From the NCBI GenBank assembly GCA_964250615.1, contig CAXUGM010000001.1: a DNA stretch of 64,000 nucleotides; one strand, given 5' to 3'. This DNA comes from Blautia sp900556555. Lineage in GTDB: Bacteria; Bacillota; Clostridia; Lachnospirales; Lachnospiraceae. The notes below the pieces were generated by a model. That model did not search any database and was not told the origin of the DNA. It saw only the letters and a list, made by a program, of their open reading frames with translations. A program made the position numbers and the translations under genes. Shown here piece by piece: positions 36,029 through 44,773 of this stretch; within the stretch, counting starts at the first letter, position 1, and each line of letters starts with the position of its first letter.

Positions 36029-36271
36029 ATGGGACAGATGGTAGACTTCACAATGGAGAGAGAAGGGCTTGTAAAGCCAGGTGACAGGGTGGAATTAAAA
36101 GAAGACCAGGCACTTACCATGGCTGGGATGATGTATTATTATACCATCCGGCCAGCAGAAGCGATGTCCAGCAATCTGAAGAAACCTTTAAAAAAACTGA
36201 CCGGAACAGTAGTAAAAGTAGAGCAGCAGGTCAGTATTTATATGGTAACCGTAGAAATTGATGAAGAATAG
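36029..36271 (+). CDS. Conserved small protein between secA and prfB, unknown
   Basis: 80 residues from ATG 36029, which has AAAGGAGGAG upstream; a longer start at 35987 overlaps the secA terminator. The sequence is soluble and mixed, with GDRVELKEDQALTMAGMMYYYTI in the middle and an acidic C-terminus. I recognise no domain. Its stop is 12 bp before the prfB start, so it is probably co-transcribed with prfB. Confidence 0.7.
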   Translation: MGQMVDFTMEREGLVKPGDRVELKEDQALTMAGMMYYYTIRPAEAMSSNLKKPLKKLTGTVVKVEQQVSIYMVTVEIDEE

Positions 36272-36283
36272 GAGAAATTGTGT

Positions 36284-37402
36284 ATGGTTGAATTAGATCA
36301 GTTTAAATATACCTTAAATACTTATGAAGAGCCTTTAAAAGAGGTAAGGGATTCTCTGGATCTGGAGAATAAGGAGCAGAGAGTGGAAGAACTGGAGCGT
36401 GAAATGGAAGCTCCGGGATTCTGGGATAATGCAGAGCGTTCCCAGAAGATGATGAAGGAATTAAGTGCCCTGAAAGGGGATATGGAAATCTATCACAAAT
36501 TGCAGAATCAGAAAGAAGAAATCGAGCTGATGATTGAAATGGGATATGAGGAAAACGATGCTTCTGTTATCCCTGATATCCAGGAAATGCTGGATGAATT
36601 CCAGCGTGATTTTGATCACATCAGGATTAAAACCCTGCTCTCAGGAGAATATGATAAGGATAATGCCATTGTAACTCTCCATGCAGGTGCAGGTGGTACT
36701 GAATCCTGTGACTGGGCGAGCATGCTCTACCGTATGTATCTGCGCTGGGCTGACCGCCAGGGATTCTCTACAGAAGTCCTGGATTATCTTGACGGTGAAG
36801 AGGCAGGCATCAAGTCTGTTACCTTCCAGGTCAATGGAGAAAATGCCTATGGCTATTTAAAATCAGAAAAAGGTGTACACCGTCTGGTGCGTATTTCACC
36901 TTTTAATGCAGCAGGAAAACGTCAGACATCCTTTGTTTCCTGTGATGTCATGCCGGACATTGAAGAAGATGTGGATGTAGAGATTAATCCAGATGATCTG
37001 CGTATTGACACCTACCGTTCCAGCGGTGCCGGCGGACAGCATATTAACAAGACCTCTTCTGCTATCCGTATTACCCATCTTCCCACAGGAATTGTAGTAC
37101 AGTGCCAGAATGAGCGTTCTCAGTTCCAGAATAAAGACAAAGCCATGCAGATGCTGAAAGCAAAACTGTATTTATTAAAACAGCAGGAAAATGAGAAGAA
37201 ATTATCCGGCATCCAGGGCGAGCTGACAGAAATCGGATGGGGTAACCAGATCCGTTCTTATGTCATGCAGCCATATACCATGGTAAAAGACCATAGAACC
37301 AATGAGGAATCAGGAAATGTGGATGCAGTAATGAATGGAAATATTGATAATTTTATTAATGCTTACCTGAAATGGGTTGCCCTTGGTAAATTGGAAAAGT
37401 AG
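36284..37402 (+). CDS. prfB: Peptide chain release factor 2, without programmed frameshift
   Basis: 372 residues from ATG 36284 (GGAG 9 nt upstream). RF2 ends translation at UGA and UAA. It has the UGA-reading SPF tripeptide in VRISPFNAAG and the catalytic GGQ in GAGGQHINKTSSA. The usual in-frame UGA with CUUUGA slippage site near codon 25 is absent: the region reads straight through as EVRDSLDLENKEQR. RF2 level is therefore not autoregulated by frameshifting here. Otherwise a normal full-length protein. Confidence 0.96.
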   Translation: MVELDQFKYTLNTYEEPLKEVRDSLDLENKEQRVEELEREMEAPGFWDNAERSQKMMKELSALKGDMEIYHKLQNQKEEIELMIEMGYEENDASVIPDIQEMLDEFQRDFDHIRIKTLLSGEYDKDNAIVTLHAGAGGTESCDWASMLYRMYLRWADRQGFSTEVLDYLDGEEAGIKSVTFQVNGENAYGYLKSEKGVHRLVRISPFNAAGKRQTSFVSCDVMPDIEEDVDVEINPDDLRIDTYRSSGAGGQHINKTSSAIRITHLPTGIVVQCQNERSQFQNKDKAMQMLKAKLYLLKQQENEKKLSGIQGELTEIGWGNQIRSYVMQPYTMVKDHRTNEESGNVDAVMNGNIDNFINAYLKWVALGKLEK

Positions 37403-37431
37403 TTGATTAATGTCCTAAAGTGTGGTAATAT
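37403..37431 (+). promoter_or_regulatory. Promoter of the ACT-hom-apgM operon
   Basis: TTGATT (37403-37408), 17 bp, TAATAT (37426-37431), immediately after the prfB stop. No T-box or leader-peptide attenuator is evident in the short leader. Confidence 0.6.
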
Positions 37432-37479
37432 CTTTTGAGGACAAACAAATGTGTTTTTAAAAAGAACAAAGGTAGAGTT

Positions 37480-37923
37480 ATGGCAGATAATCGTAGGTAT
37501 TTTGTAGTGACAGAAAAAGCAGTACCGGATGTATTGCTGAAGGTAGTGGAGGCAAAGAGACTTCTGGATATTCAGAAGTCCGTGACCGTGCAGGAAGCTG
37601 TCGATGCTGTGGGCATCAGCAGAAGCTCTTTTTATAAGTATAAAGATGACATTTTCCCTTTTAAAGAAAAGACAAGGGGACAGAACATCACTTTCATCAT
37701 TCAGATGGATGATGAGCCCGGGCTGCTTTCTGCTGTACTTGGAACCATTGCGAAGTTCCATGGAAATATATTGACCATTCATCAGAGTATTCCTATGAAT
37801 GGGATTGCATCTCTTACCCTGAGTGTAACCATTGCGGAGGCAGAAGGCGATGCGGCGGCAATGGTAGAGAATATTGAACATATTGAAGGAGTCCATTATC
37901 TCAAGATATTGGGAAGAGAGTAG
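37480..37923 (+). CDS. ACT-domain regulatory protein (UPF0735/PheB-like)
   Basis: 147 residues from ATG 37480. The N-terminal part contains a helix-turn-helix-like stretch (SVTVQEAVDAVGISRSSFYK, about 31-50). The C-terminal ACT domain (about 70-147) includes DEPGLLSAVLGTIAKFHGNI, a small-molecule amino-acid-sensing fold. The family is regularly found before homoserine dehydrogenase in Firmicutes. It is likely an amino-acid-responsive regulator of threonine/methionine synthesis; no mechanism is established from sequence. Confidence 0.88.
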   Translation: MADNRRYFVVTEKAVPDVLLKVVEAKRLLDIQKSVTVQEAVDAVGISRSSFYKYKDDIFPFKEKTRGQNITFIIQMDDEPGLLSAVLGTIAKFHGNILTIHQSIPMNGIASLTLSVTIAEAEGDAAAMVENIEHIEGVHYLKILGRE

Positions 37924-37944
37924 AGAGACAAAAGGAGAGACAGC

Positions 37945-39162
37945 ATGATTCAGATTGCAGTATTAGGATATGGCACCGTTGGCTCCGGTGTTGTCGAGGT
38001 AATAGAAACAAATTTTGAAAGTATCAAGAAAAGAGCAAAAGATGAAATCCGTATTAAATATGTTCTGGATTTGAGAGAATTTCCGGGAAGTCCTGTTGAA
38101 AATATTTTAGTTCATGATTATGAACAGATCGTCAATGACCCGGAGGTTAAAATCGTAGTAGAAGTGATGGGTGGTGTGGAACCGGCATACACCTTTACAA
38201 AAAGGGCTCTGGAGGCAGGGAAGAATGTATGTACCTCCAACAAAGAGCTGGTAGCAAGACATGGTCAGGAATTGATGAAGCTGGCTGCTGAGAAAAATGT
38301 AAATTATATGTTCGAGGCAAGCTGTGGAGGTGGAATTCCCATTATCAGACCTTTGAATTCATCACTTACAGCAGATGAAATTGACGAAATATCCGGTATT
38401 TTAAACGGAACAACCAACTACATTCTGACAGAAATGGCAGATCATTATGCAGATTTTGATACCGTATTAAAAGAAGCACAGGAATTGGGATATGCAGAGA
38501 GGAACCCGGAAGCAGACGTGGAAGGATATGATGCATGTAGAAAGATTGCGATTCTTTCGTCTCTTGCTTATGGTTCCCATGTGAACTACGAGGATATTTA
38601 CACAGAAGGAATCACGAAGATTACGGTAGAAGATATGAAATATGCCAATGCCCTGGGAATGAGCATCAAACTTCTGGCAACCAGCAGAAGAAAGGGCAAT
38701 CGTTTCTATGCAATGGTATGTCCGGTCATGATTGGAAAGGACAGCCCGCTGTATAGTGTAAATGGTGTGTTTAACGGCATTTTTGTTCATGGAAATGTAT
38801 TAGGTGATGCCATGTTTTATGGCAGCGGTGCAGGAAAACTGCCTACGGCCAGTGCTGTGGTAGCAGATGTGGTGGACTGTGCAAAACACCTGAATAAGAC
38901 GGTCATGATGAGCTGGAGCAGCCATGGACTTGATATGGTGGATACCAAGGATGTACAGCATAAGTTCTTTGTGCGTATGAAGGGAAATCCGGCAGAAAAT
39001 CATACAGCCGTAGAAGAAGTTTTTGGAGAAGTGAAGATACTTGCACTTCCGGAACTGGAAGGTGAGTTTGGCTTTGTAACAGAGAAGATGAGTGAGGGAG
39101 ACTATGACGAAAAAGCAGGAAAACTTGCAGGCATCGTCAGCAGAATCCGTGTGAGAGCATAG
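37945..39162 (+). CDS. hom: Homoserine dehydrogenase
   Basis: 405 residues. It reduces aspartate semialdehyde to homoserine, the branch point to threonine and methionine. The NAD(P) loop is GYGTVGSG near residue 8, and the conserved substrate region holds FEASCGGGIPIIRPL and GILNGTTNYILT. The C-terminal roughly 80 residues form a shortened ACT domain, where feedback by threonine usually acts. It is spaced 21 bp after the ACT regulator and 14 bp before apgM in one operon. Confidence 0.96.
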   Translation: MIQIAVLGYGTVGSGVVEVIETNFESIKKRAKDEIRIKYVLDLREFPGSPVENILVHDYEQIVNDPEVKIVVEVMGGVEPAYTFTKRALEAGKNVCTSNKELVARHGQELMKLAAEKNVNYMFEASCGGGIPIIRPLNSSLTADEIDEISGILNGTTNYILTEMADHYADFDTVLKEAQELGYAERNPEADVEGYDACRKIAILSSLAYGSHVNYEDIYTEGITKITVEDMKYANALGMSIKLLATSRRKGNRFYAMVCPVMIGKDSPLYSVNGVFNGIFVHGNVLGDAMFYGSGAGKLPTASAVVADVVDCAKHLNKTVMMSWSSHGLDMVDTKDVQHKFFVRMKGNPAENHTAVEEVFGEVKILALPELEGEFGFVTEKMSEGDYDEKAGKLAGIVSRIRVRA

Positions 39163-39176
39163 AGGTGGGATGATTT

Positions 39177-40379
39177 ATGAAGTATGTTGTGGTCTTAGGA
39201 GATGGAATGGCAGATGAGCCGTTGGAGGAACTGGGAGGAAATACGCCCCTGGGATTTGCCCAGACACCCATGATGGATGCTTTGGCTGCACAGGGAGAAA
39301 TCGGTATGGTGAAAACCGTTCCGGCAGGGATGAGCCCGGGAAGTGACACGGCGAACCTGTCCGTACTGGGGTATGATCCTCAGGTGTATTATTCTGGCCG
39401 TTCTCCTCTGGAAGCCCTGAATATCGGGGTTCAGATGGCAGAAGGAGATGTGGCTATCCGTGCCAACCTGGTCACCTTGTCCGAAGAGGAAGAGGTGTAT
39501 GAGGAAAAACATATCCTGGATCACAGTGCAGACGAAATCAGCACACAGGAAGCAGAAATACTCTTAAAAGCAGTACAGGAAGAGCTTCAAAATGAAATAT
39601 TTCAGTTTTATGTGGGAACCAGTTACCGCCACTGCCTGATTTGGAAACAGGGCATGGTAGTGCCTCTGACACCTCCACATGATATCAGGGGAAAGGTTAT
39701 TGCAGATTATGTGGCAGAAGAAAAAATGCTTCTGGATATGCAGAAAAGAAGCTACGAGATTCTGGTGAACCATCCTGTTAATCTGGAGCGGAAGAAGAAG
39801 GGGCTCAATCCCGGAAACAGCCTCTGGTTCTGGGGGGCAGGGACAAAACCTTCGTTGATAAATTTTGAGAAAAAGTTTCAGAAAAAAGGTGCGATGATTT
39901 CAGCCGTGGATTTATTAAAAGGCATTGCTGTGGGTACCGGAATGCAGAATATTACCGTAGAAGGTGCCAATGGAGGCCTGCATACCAACTATGAAGGAAA
40001 AGCCCAGGCAGCTCTTGATGCAATGCTTGTGGATGGATGTGATTTTGCCTACATTCATGTGGAAGCACCAGATGAAATGGGGCATCAGGGAAGTATCCAA
40101 AAGAAAATCCAGGCCATTGAGTATCTGGATCAGAGAGTGATAAAAGCAGTGAAGGAAGGACTGGATGCGTCAGGAGAGGCATATAGAATGTTGATTCTCC
40201 CGGATCATCCTACGCCAATCTGTGTGAAAACCCACACAGGGAATCCGGTTCCGTATCTATTGTATGACAGTAGAAATCCAGAAAAACATGATTGGAAATA
40301 TAATGAGCATGAAGCAGAGAATAGTGGGAAATATCTAGAAAAAGGCTATGAACTGCTGGGGTATTTGTTTGAAAATTAA
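39177..40379 (+). CDS. apgM: ApgM-family protein, proposed homoserine kinase
   Basis: 400 residues of the cofactor-independent phosphoglycerate mutase, archaeal-type (alkaline phosphatase superfamily). Metal/catalytic motifs are VVLGDGMADEP at the N-terminus with SDTANLSVLGYDP near residue 60, and HVEAPDEMGHQG and LPDHPTPI near the C-terminus. A subset of this family encoded with hom is predicted to be a non-canonical homoserine kinase (TIGR02535, proposed homoserine kinase), and this gene's place directly after hom supports that. No thrB or thrC is in the window. Whether it is a mutase or a kinase cannot be settled from sequence. Confidence 0.8.
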   Translation: MKYVVVLGDGMADEPLEELGGNTPLGFAQTPMMDALAAQGEIGMVKTVPAGMSPGSDTANLSVLGYDPQVYYSGRSPLEALNIGVQMAEGDVAIRANLVTLSEEEEVYEEKHILDHSADEISTQEAEILLKAVQEELQNEIFQFYVGTSYRHCLIWKQGMVVPLTPPHDIRGKVIADYVAEEKMLLDMQKRSYEILVNHPVNLERKKKGLNPGNSLWFWGAGTKPSLINFEKKFQKKGAMISAVDLLKGIAVGTGMQNITVEGANGGLHTNYEGKAQAALDAMLVDGCDFAYIHVEAPDEMGHQGSIQKKIQAIEYLDQRVIKAVKEGLDASGEAYRMLILPDHPTPICVKTHTGNPVPYLLYDSRNPEKHDWKYNEHEAENSGKYLEKGYELLGYLFEN

Positions 40380-40402
40380 GATAAAAATAGAATAATTAGA
40401 AG

Positions 40403-40460
40403 AAGGTGCCATGTAAGCAAGACTGTCAAGACAGCCTGTTTTGCTTACGTGGCACCTTTT
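40403..40460. terminator. Strong bidirectional terminator, apgM/DUF975
   Basis: An 18-bp stem (40403-40420 with 40441-40458, one mismatch or wobble) flanked by A-rich and T-rich runs, between convergent genes. Confidence 0.92.
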
Positions 40461-40470
40461 GTTATCCATA

Positions 40471-41226
40471 TTACATAGTTTGATTGAAAATATCATCCTG
40501 AACATTTCCTGATTCTATCACCGGTGTATCCAGTTCCCCGGTAATATCCATATAGAAAAATGCCAGTGTGGTCTGCATATAAGGCAGCAGCCATAAAATA
40601 CAGATATAACAGGTAAAAGTACATACAAAAGTCAAAGGAAGGAAACTAAGGTATAAATATAAGTACCGGCCTTTATTTCCTTTCATAAGTCTCAGACTTT
40701 CTTTCATGGCTTCCATAGCTCCCATTTCAGGGTAGTCCAGAAGCAGGTAATTGGCAAGTCCGAAGAAAGCACCGAGGATAATGTTCATAAGGCTGCGTAC
40801 CAGGATTCCCACAAGGCTTAACAGCATAGCGTTCATAGATGTGCTGGTGTAACTTGGGAGATCAAATGGAAGAGATACCAGGATTCCTGCCAGCAGCATC
40901 AGAAAATTTACTACGATAAAACGATCCGGATTGTGGGAAAAAGTATATAAGATATCTTTGAGGGAATAAGGCATTTTCCTGCTTAGATTTAATAGCATTT
41001 TGTTATAACCTGCCATGAGCAGGGAACTAAGCAGAGAAAAAAGATACACCAGGATCTGGCTGGTCACAATGCTTACAGTGCTGGAAAAATCAAGAAATCC
41101 TGTTAAAACCATGCTCAGAACACTGGTGGCTACAGTAATCAGAAGATAACCGGAAACAGGAAGACCGAAATTCCCCAAGAGGGCTGCCCTTGCAAGGGCT
41201 TTTAGATTTGCAGAAGTACGTTTCAT
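40471..41226 (-). CDS. DUF975-family integral membrane protein
   Basis: 251 residues with about six membrane segments. The conserved EMGAMEAMKESLRLMKGNKGRYLYLYLSF-like region (about 165-195) is the hallmark of DUF975. The role is unknown; it is common in Firmicutes. It is convergent with apgM and divergent from the DUF2752 gene, with a roughly 90-bp region between the two divergent starts. Confidence 0.8.
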   Translation of the reverse strand: MKRTSANLKALARAALLGNFGLPVSGYLLITVATSVLSMVLTGFLDFSSTVSIVTSQILVYLFSLLSSLLMAGYNKMLLNLSRKMPYSLKDILYTFSHNPDRFIVVNFLMLLAGILVSLPFDLPSYTSTSMNAMLLSLVGILVRSLMNIILGAFFGLANYLLLDYPEMGAMEAMKESLRLMKGNKGRYLYLYLSFLPLTFVCTFTCYICILWLLPYMQTTLAFFYMDITGELDTPVIESGNVQDDIFNQTM

Positions 41227-41322
41227 AAATAATCTCCAATCTTTTATCTAATATCTGTGGTATAATTCTATTGAATCATTATAACATATTCAAAAAAGGT
41301 TACAAGGGGAGAATTGGCAGAA

Positions 41323-41754
41323 ATGAAGGGAAAGAAAGTACACGGCAGACAGCAGGAAAAAGGATTGTACCAGGGCGGATGGATTCTGTTGCTGGTGTTT
41401 TTGATTCTTGCAGTGGGGAGACAGATTTTTCATATCAGGTTCCTGACATTACCATGTCTCATTCACAAATGGACAGGATATTATTGCCCGGGATGCGGGG
41501 GAACCAGAGCATTTCTGGAATTGCTGAAAGGGCATTTTATTACCTCTTTTTTCTATCATCCGGTGGTGTTATACGGAGGTGTTTTATATGCCTGCTTTAT
41601 GGTTTCCCATACAATAGAGTATCTCTCAAAGGGAAAATTTAAGATAGGAATACCATATACAGACTGGTATCTTTATATTGCCATAGCAATTATTTTGTTA
41701 CAATGGGTAGTGAAAAATGTGGTGAAAGCTGTATGGGGAATCGGACTGGCATAA
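41323..41754 (+). CDS. DUF2752-family membrane protein
   Basis: 143 residues from ATG 41323 (AAGGGGAG about 11 nt upstream); TTG 41314 in the same frame is an alternative. The diagnostic motif is YYCPGCGGTRAFLELLKG near residue 55, followed by two or three membrane segments. The family is uncharacterised and often located by secretion or membrane-remodelling genes. Confidence 0.8.
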   Translation: MKGKKVHGRQQEKGLYQGGWILLLVFLILAVGRQIFHIRFLTLPCLIHKWTGYYCPGCGGTRAFLELLKGHFITSFFYHPVVLYGGVLYACFMVSHTIEYLSKGKFKIGIPYTDWYLYIAIAIILLQWVVKNVVKAVWGIGLA

Positions 41755-41758
41755 AGAA

Positions 41759-41794
41759 AAAGCAGGAATCCCAAAACACTGGAAGTCCTGCTTT
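41759..41794. terminator. Hairpin terminator between convergent DUF2752 and DUF4190 genes
   Basis: AAAGCAGGA pairs with TCCTGCTTT. The minus strand has the better T-run (TTTTTC), so it mainly ends the DUF4190-like gene. Confidence 0.75.
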
Positions 41795-41807
41795 ATGTGT
41801 GGGGGTC

Positions 41808-42404
41808 TCAGATAAAGTTTCCTTCTCCATTAGAGTCCGGTATAGTGTCCGGCTGTTCATAATAGAAAGGCATCTCATCGTCAAAGAAATCGTCATATTC
41901 ATCGTAACGGTCATAGTTATCATAACTATCGTAGTCATCATAATCGTCATAGCCATCCGGGAAGTCTTCTCCCTCATATAGATACTTATCCAGGAAATCA
42001 TAGAGTTCTTCTTCAGCAGGCTCATCCGAAAATAAGATGGAGAAGTAATCTTCCATGAAGGCACGGCCTTCATCTGTTGCCATAAAAAAAGCACACAGCG
42101 AAATAATAAATGCCGAAGCGAGAACCAGGGCACTGACGCAAATCGCCATACCGGCTTTCGCAGGGCCGGAACGGGCATACTGTCCTTTGGAAAGGCAGGA
42201 GAATAAGATACCAAGACCTGCAAAGACAAACAGGGCAGGAGGCATGCAGCATAGGGATGAAAGTGCCAGAATACCCATGACCAGTGAAAGAGATGCCATG
42301 GTAGGATTGCCCTGAAAGCCGGATGGAGACGGCTCAGGGGAAGACTGCGGTGTATATGGCTGGTAATAGCTGTTATTGTGATTGTCATTATAAGGATTTT
42401 CCAT
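41808..42404 (-). CDS. DUF4190-like two-pass membrane protein with Asp/Tyr repeat tail
   Basis: 198 residues. A Pro/Ser/Asn/Tyr-rich N-terminal 35 residues precede two membrane segments (about 38-62 and 85-108) joined by CLSKGQYARSGPAKAG. The C-terminal 65 residues are strongly acidic and contain a tandem run of DYD-type triplets (about 150-168), also visible as a DNA repeat of TCATAG/TCGTAA-type units at about 41895-41955. Function is unknown. A Ca2+-binding or low-complexity extracellular tail is possible. Confidence 0.75.
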   Translation of the reverse strand: MENPYNDNHNNSYYQPYTPQSSPEPSPSGFQGNPTMASLSLVMGILALSSLCCMPPALFVFAGLGILFSCLSKGQYARSGPAKAGMAICVSALVLASAFIISLCAFFMATDEGRAFMEDYFSILFSDEPAEEELYDFLDKYLYEGEDFPDGYDDYDDYDSYDNYDRYDEYDDFFDDEMPFYYEQPDTIPDSNGEGNFI

Positions 42405-42498
42405 AAAAATGAATCCACCTTTCCTCTGTGAAATTTAGATTTTCAAGGATGTTATCCACTATTTTATCACGGAATATTTTCGGGGGCAACCAATTTTC

Positions 42499-42527
42499 TT
42501 GACAAATCCGCTGTGCATTGATAATGT
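42499..42527 (+). promoter_or_regulatory. tex promoter
   Basis: TTGACA (42499-42504), 17 bp, TAATGT (42522-42527), about 75 bp before the start. Confidence 0.7.
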
Positions 42528-42601
42528 TGTAGATGGCAGGATTTTATGGATGAAAATAGAATTTCTGTCATGGAAACTCAGGGAAAGAAAGGACGTTTTA
42601 T

Positions 42602-44746
42602 ATGGACATTATTCAAGTAATTACCCAGGAATTAAAAGTAGAGAAATGGCAGGTGGAAGCAGCCGTTTCATTGATAGATGAGGGAAATACCATCCCTTTT
42701 ATTTCACGTTACCGTAAGGAAGCTACCGGTGCTTTAAATGATGAGCAGCTCCGGAATCTTTCTGAAAGACTGACCTATCTGAGAAATCTGGAAGATAAGA
42801 AAAACCAGGTACTGTCCAGTATTGAGGAGCAGGGCAAGCTCACAGAAGAACTGAAAAAACAGATTCTGGATGCACAGACACTGGTGGTAGTGGAGGATTT
42901 ATACCGCCCTTACAGGCCGAAGAGAAGAACCAGAGCGACCATTGCCAAGGAAAAAGGACTGGAACCTCTGGCAAATATTCTGAAACTTCAGATGACAGAC
43001 AAATCTATGGAAGAAGAAGCAGAAGCATTTGTCTCAGAAGAAAAAGAAGTGAAGACGGTCAAAGAAGCACTTGCCGGTGCTATGGATATTGTGGCTGAAA
43101 GTGTTTCTGACGAGGCTGATTACCGTATCCGTATCCGTAAGATGACCATGAAGACCGGGCTTCTTGTATCTTCTGCAAAAAAACCAGAGGAGTCTACTGT
43201 CTATGATATGTATTATGGATATCAGGAGGCAGTTTCCAAGGTGGCAGGGCACAGAGTGCTGGCAATTAACAGAGGAGAAAAAGAGAAGATTCTCACAGTA
43301 AAGATTGAAGCACCTGAGGAAGAAATTCTCCGTTATCTGGAAAAACAAATCATCACAAAGAACAATCCTAATACCACACCGGTATTAAAAGAAGTCATCG
43401 AAGATTCTTACAGACGTCTGATTGCCCCGGCTATTGAGAGAGAAATCCGCAATGACCTGACAGAAAAAGCAGAAGACGGAGCTATCAAAGTCTTTAAAAA
43501 GAATCTGGAACAGCTTTTGATGCAGCCTCCTATTGTAGGACAGGTAGTTCTTGGATGGGACCCGGCTTTCCGTACCGGATGTAAACTTGCAGTGGTAGAT
43601 GCCACAGGAAAAGTGCTGGATACCACAGTGATCTATCCTACTGCACCGACCACACCGGCCAAGATAGCAGCGGCAAAAGAAACTCTGAAAAAATTAATCA
43701 AAAAATATAATATTACTCTGTTTTCTGTGGGAAATGGTACAGCCAGCAGAGAGTCTGAGCAGGTAATCGTAGAACTTTTAAAAGAAATTCCGGAAAAGGT
43801 TCAGTATGTAATTACCAATGAAGCGGGTGCTTCTGTATATTCAGCAAGCAAGCTGGCAACAGAGGAATTTCCGAACTTTGATGTAGGACAGAGAAGTGCA
43901 GCGTCAATTGCCAGAAGACTTCAGGATCCACTGGCAGAGCTGGTAAAGATTGATCCGAAATCTATCGGTGTGGGACAGTATCAGCATGATATGAACCAGA
44001 AAAAATTAGGAGAAGCACTCTCAGGCGTGGTAGAAGACTGTGTAAATAAGGTCGGCGTAGATTTGAACACAGCATCCGTTTCCCTGCTGGAATATGTATC
44101 TGGTATCAGCAAAGCGATTGCGAAAAATATCGTGCTTTACAGAGAAGAAAACGGGGAATTTACGGACAGAAAAGAGCTGTTAAAAGTAGCAAAATTAGGG
44201 CCAAAAGCCTTTGAACAGTGTGCGGGATTCCTGCGTATCCGGGGAGGAAAGAATCCTCTGGATGCCACCAGCGTACATCCAGAAAGCTACGAAGCAGCAG
44301 AGAAATTGCTGGCAGATATGGGAATGAAACCAGAAAATATCTTCCAGGGCTCTACGGTATATTATATTAAAGACTATGCTCAGATGGCAAAGAAACTTGG
44401 GGTAGGCGAAATGACTCTCCGTGATATTGTAAAAGAACTGACAAAACCGGGAAGAGACCCACGTGAGGAGATGCCGAAGCCGATTCTGCGTACCGATGTG
44501 CTGGATATGAAGGACTTAAAAGAGGGCATGGTTCTCAAGGGAACTGTAAGAAATGTCATTGATTTCGGTGCATTTGTGGATATCGGTGTACATCAGGATG
44601 GTCTTGTGCATATTTCAGAAATGACAGACCGGTTCATCAAACATCCGCTGGAAGCAGTGAGCGTAGGTGATGTGGTAGATGTAAAAGTCCTTGGTGTAGA
44701 TATGAAGAAAAAGAGAATTTCCCTGACCATGAAAGGGATTCAATAA
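42602..44746 (+). CDS. tex: Tex-family RNA-binding S1 protein
   Basis: 714 residues. It has an N-terminal helical Tex domain (FISRYRKEATGALNDEQLRNL near residue 37), a YqgF-like RNase H fold (about 310-440, GWDPAFRTGCKLAVVD), helix-hairpin-helix motifs (about 480-560, VSGISKAIAKNIV, VAKLGPKAFEQCAGF) and a C-terminal S1 RNA-binding domain (about 640-710, GTVRNVIDFGAFVDIGVHQDGLVHIS). It is a transcription accessory protein thought to act on RNA polymerase or ribosomal complexes. Standard length. Confidence 0.96.
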   Translation: MDIIQVITQELKVEKWQVEAAVSLIDEGNTIPFISRYRKEATGALNDEQLRNLSERLTYLRNLEDKKNQVLSSIEEQGKLTEELKKQILDAQTLVVVEDLYRPYRPKRRTRATIAKEKGLEPLANILKLQMTDKSMEEEAEAFVSEEKEVKTVKEALAGAMDIVAESVSDEADYRIRIRKMTMKTGLLVSSAKKPEESTVYDMYYGYQEAVSKVAGHRVLAINRGEKEKILTVKIEAPEEEILRYLEKQIITKNNPNTTPVLKEVIEDSYRRLIAPAIEREIRNDLTEKAEDGAIKVFKKNLEQLLMQPPIVGQVVLGWDPAFRTGCKLAVVDATGKVLDTTVIYPTAPTTPAKIAAAKETLKKLIKKYNITLFSVGNGTASRESEQVIVELLKEIPEKVQYVITNEAGASVYSASKLATEEFPNFDVGQRSAASIARRLQDPLAELVKIDPKSIGVGQYQHDMNQKKLGEALSGVVEDCVNKVGVDLNTASVSLLEYVSGISKAIAKNIVLYREENGEFTDRKELLKVAKLGPKAFEQCAGFLRIRGGKNPLDATSVHPESYEAAEKLLADMGMKPENIFQGSTVYYIKDYAQMAKKLGVGEMTLRDIVKELTKPGRDPREEMPKPILRTDVLDMKDLKEGMVLKGTVRNVIDFGAFVDIGVHQDGLVHISEMTDRFIKHPLEAVSVGDVVDVKVLGVDMKKKRISLTMKGIQ

Positions 44747-44773
44747 AAGAAATGTTGAAAGGAAGCATTTGAC

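Noticed and set aside
36355..36375. Programmed frameshift in prfB
   Set aside because: Expected CTTTGA is not present; the frame runs through uninterrupted.
41690..42418. Long alternative frame on the minus strand over the DUF4190-like gene
   Set aside because: Low-complexity, His/Met/Ser-rich product generated by the DYD repeat in another frame; the other frame has membrane segments and a ribosome binding site.
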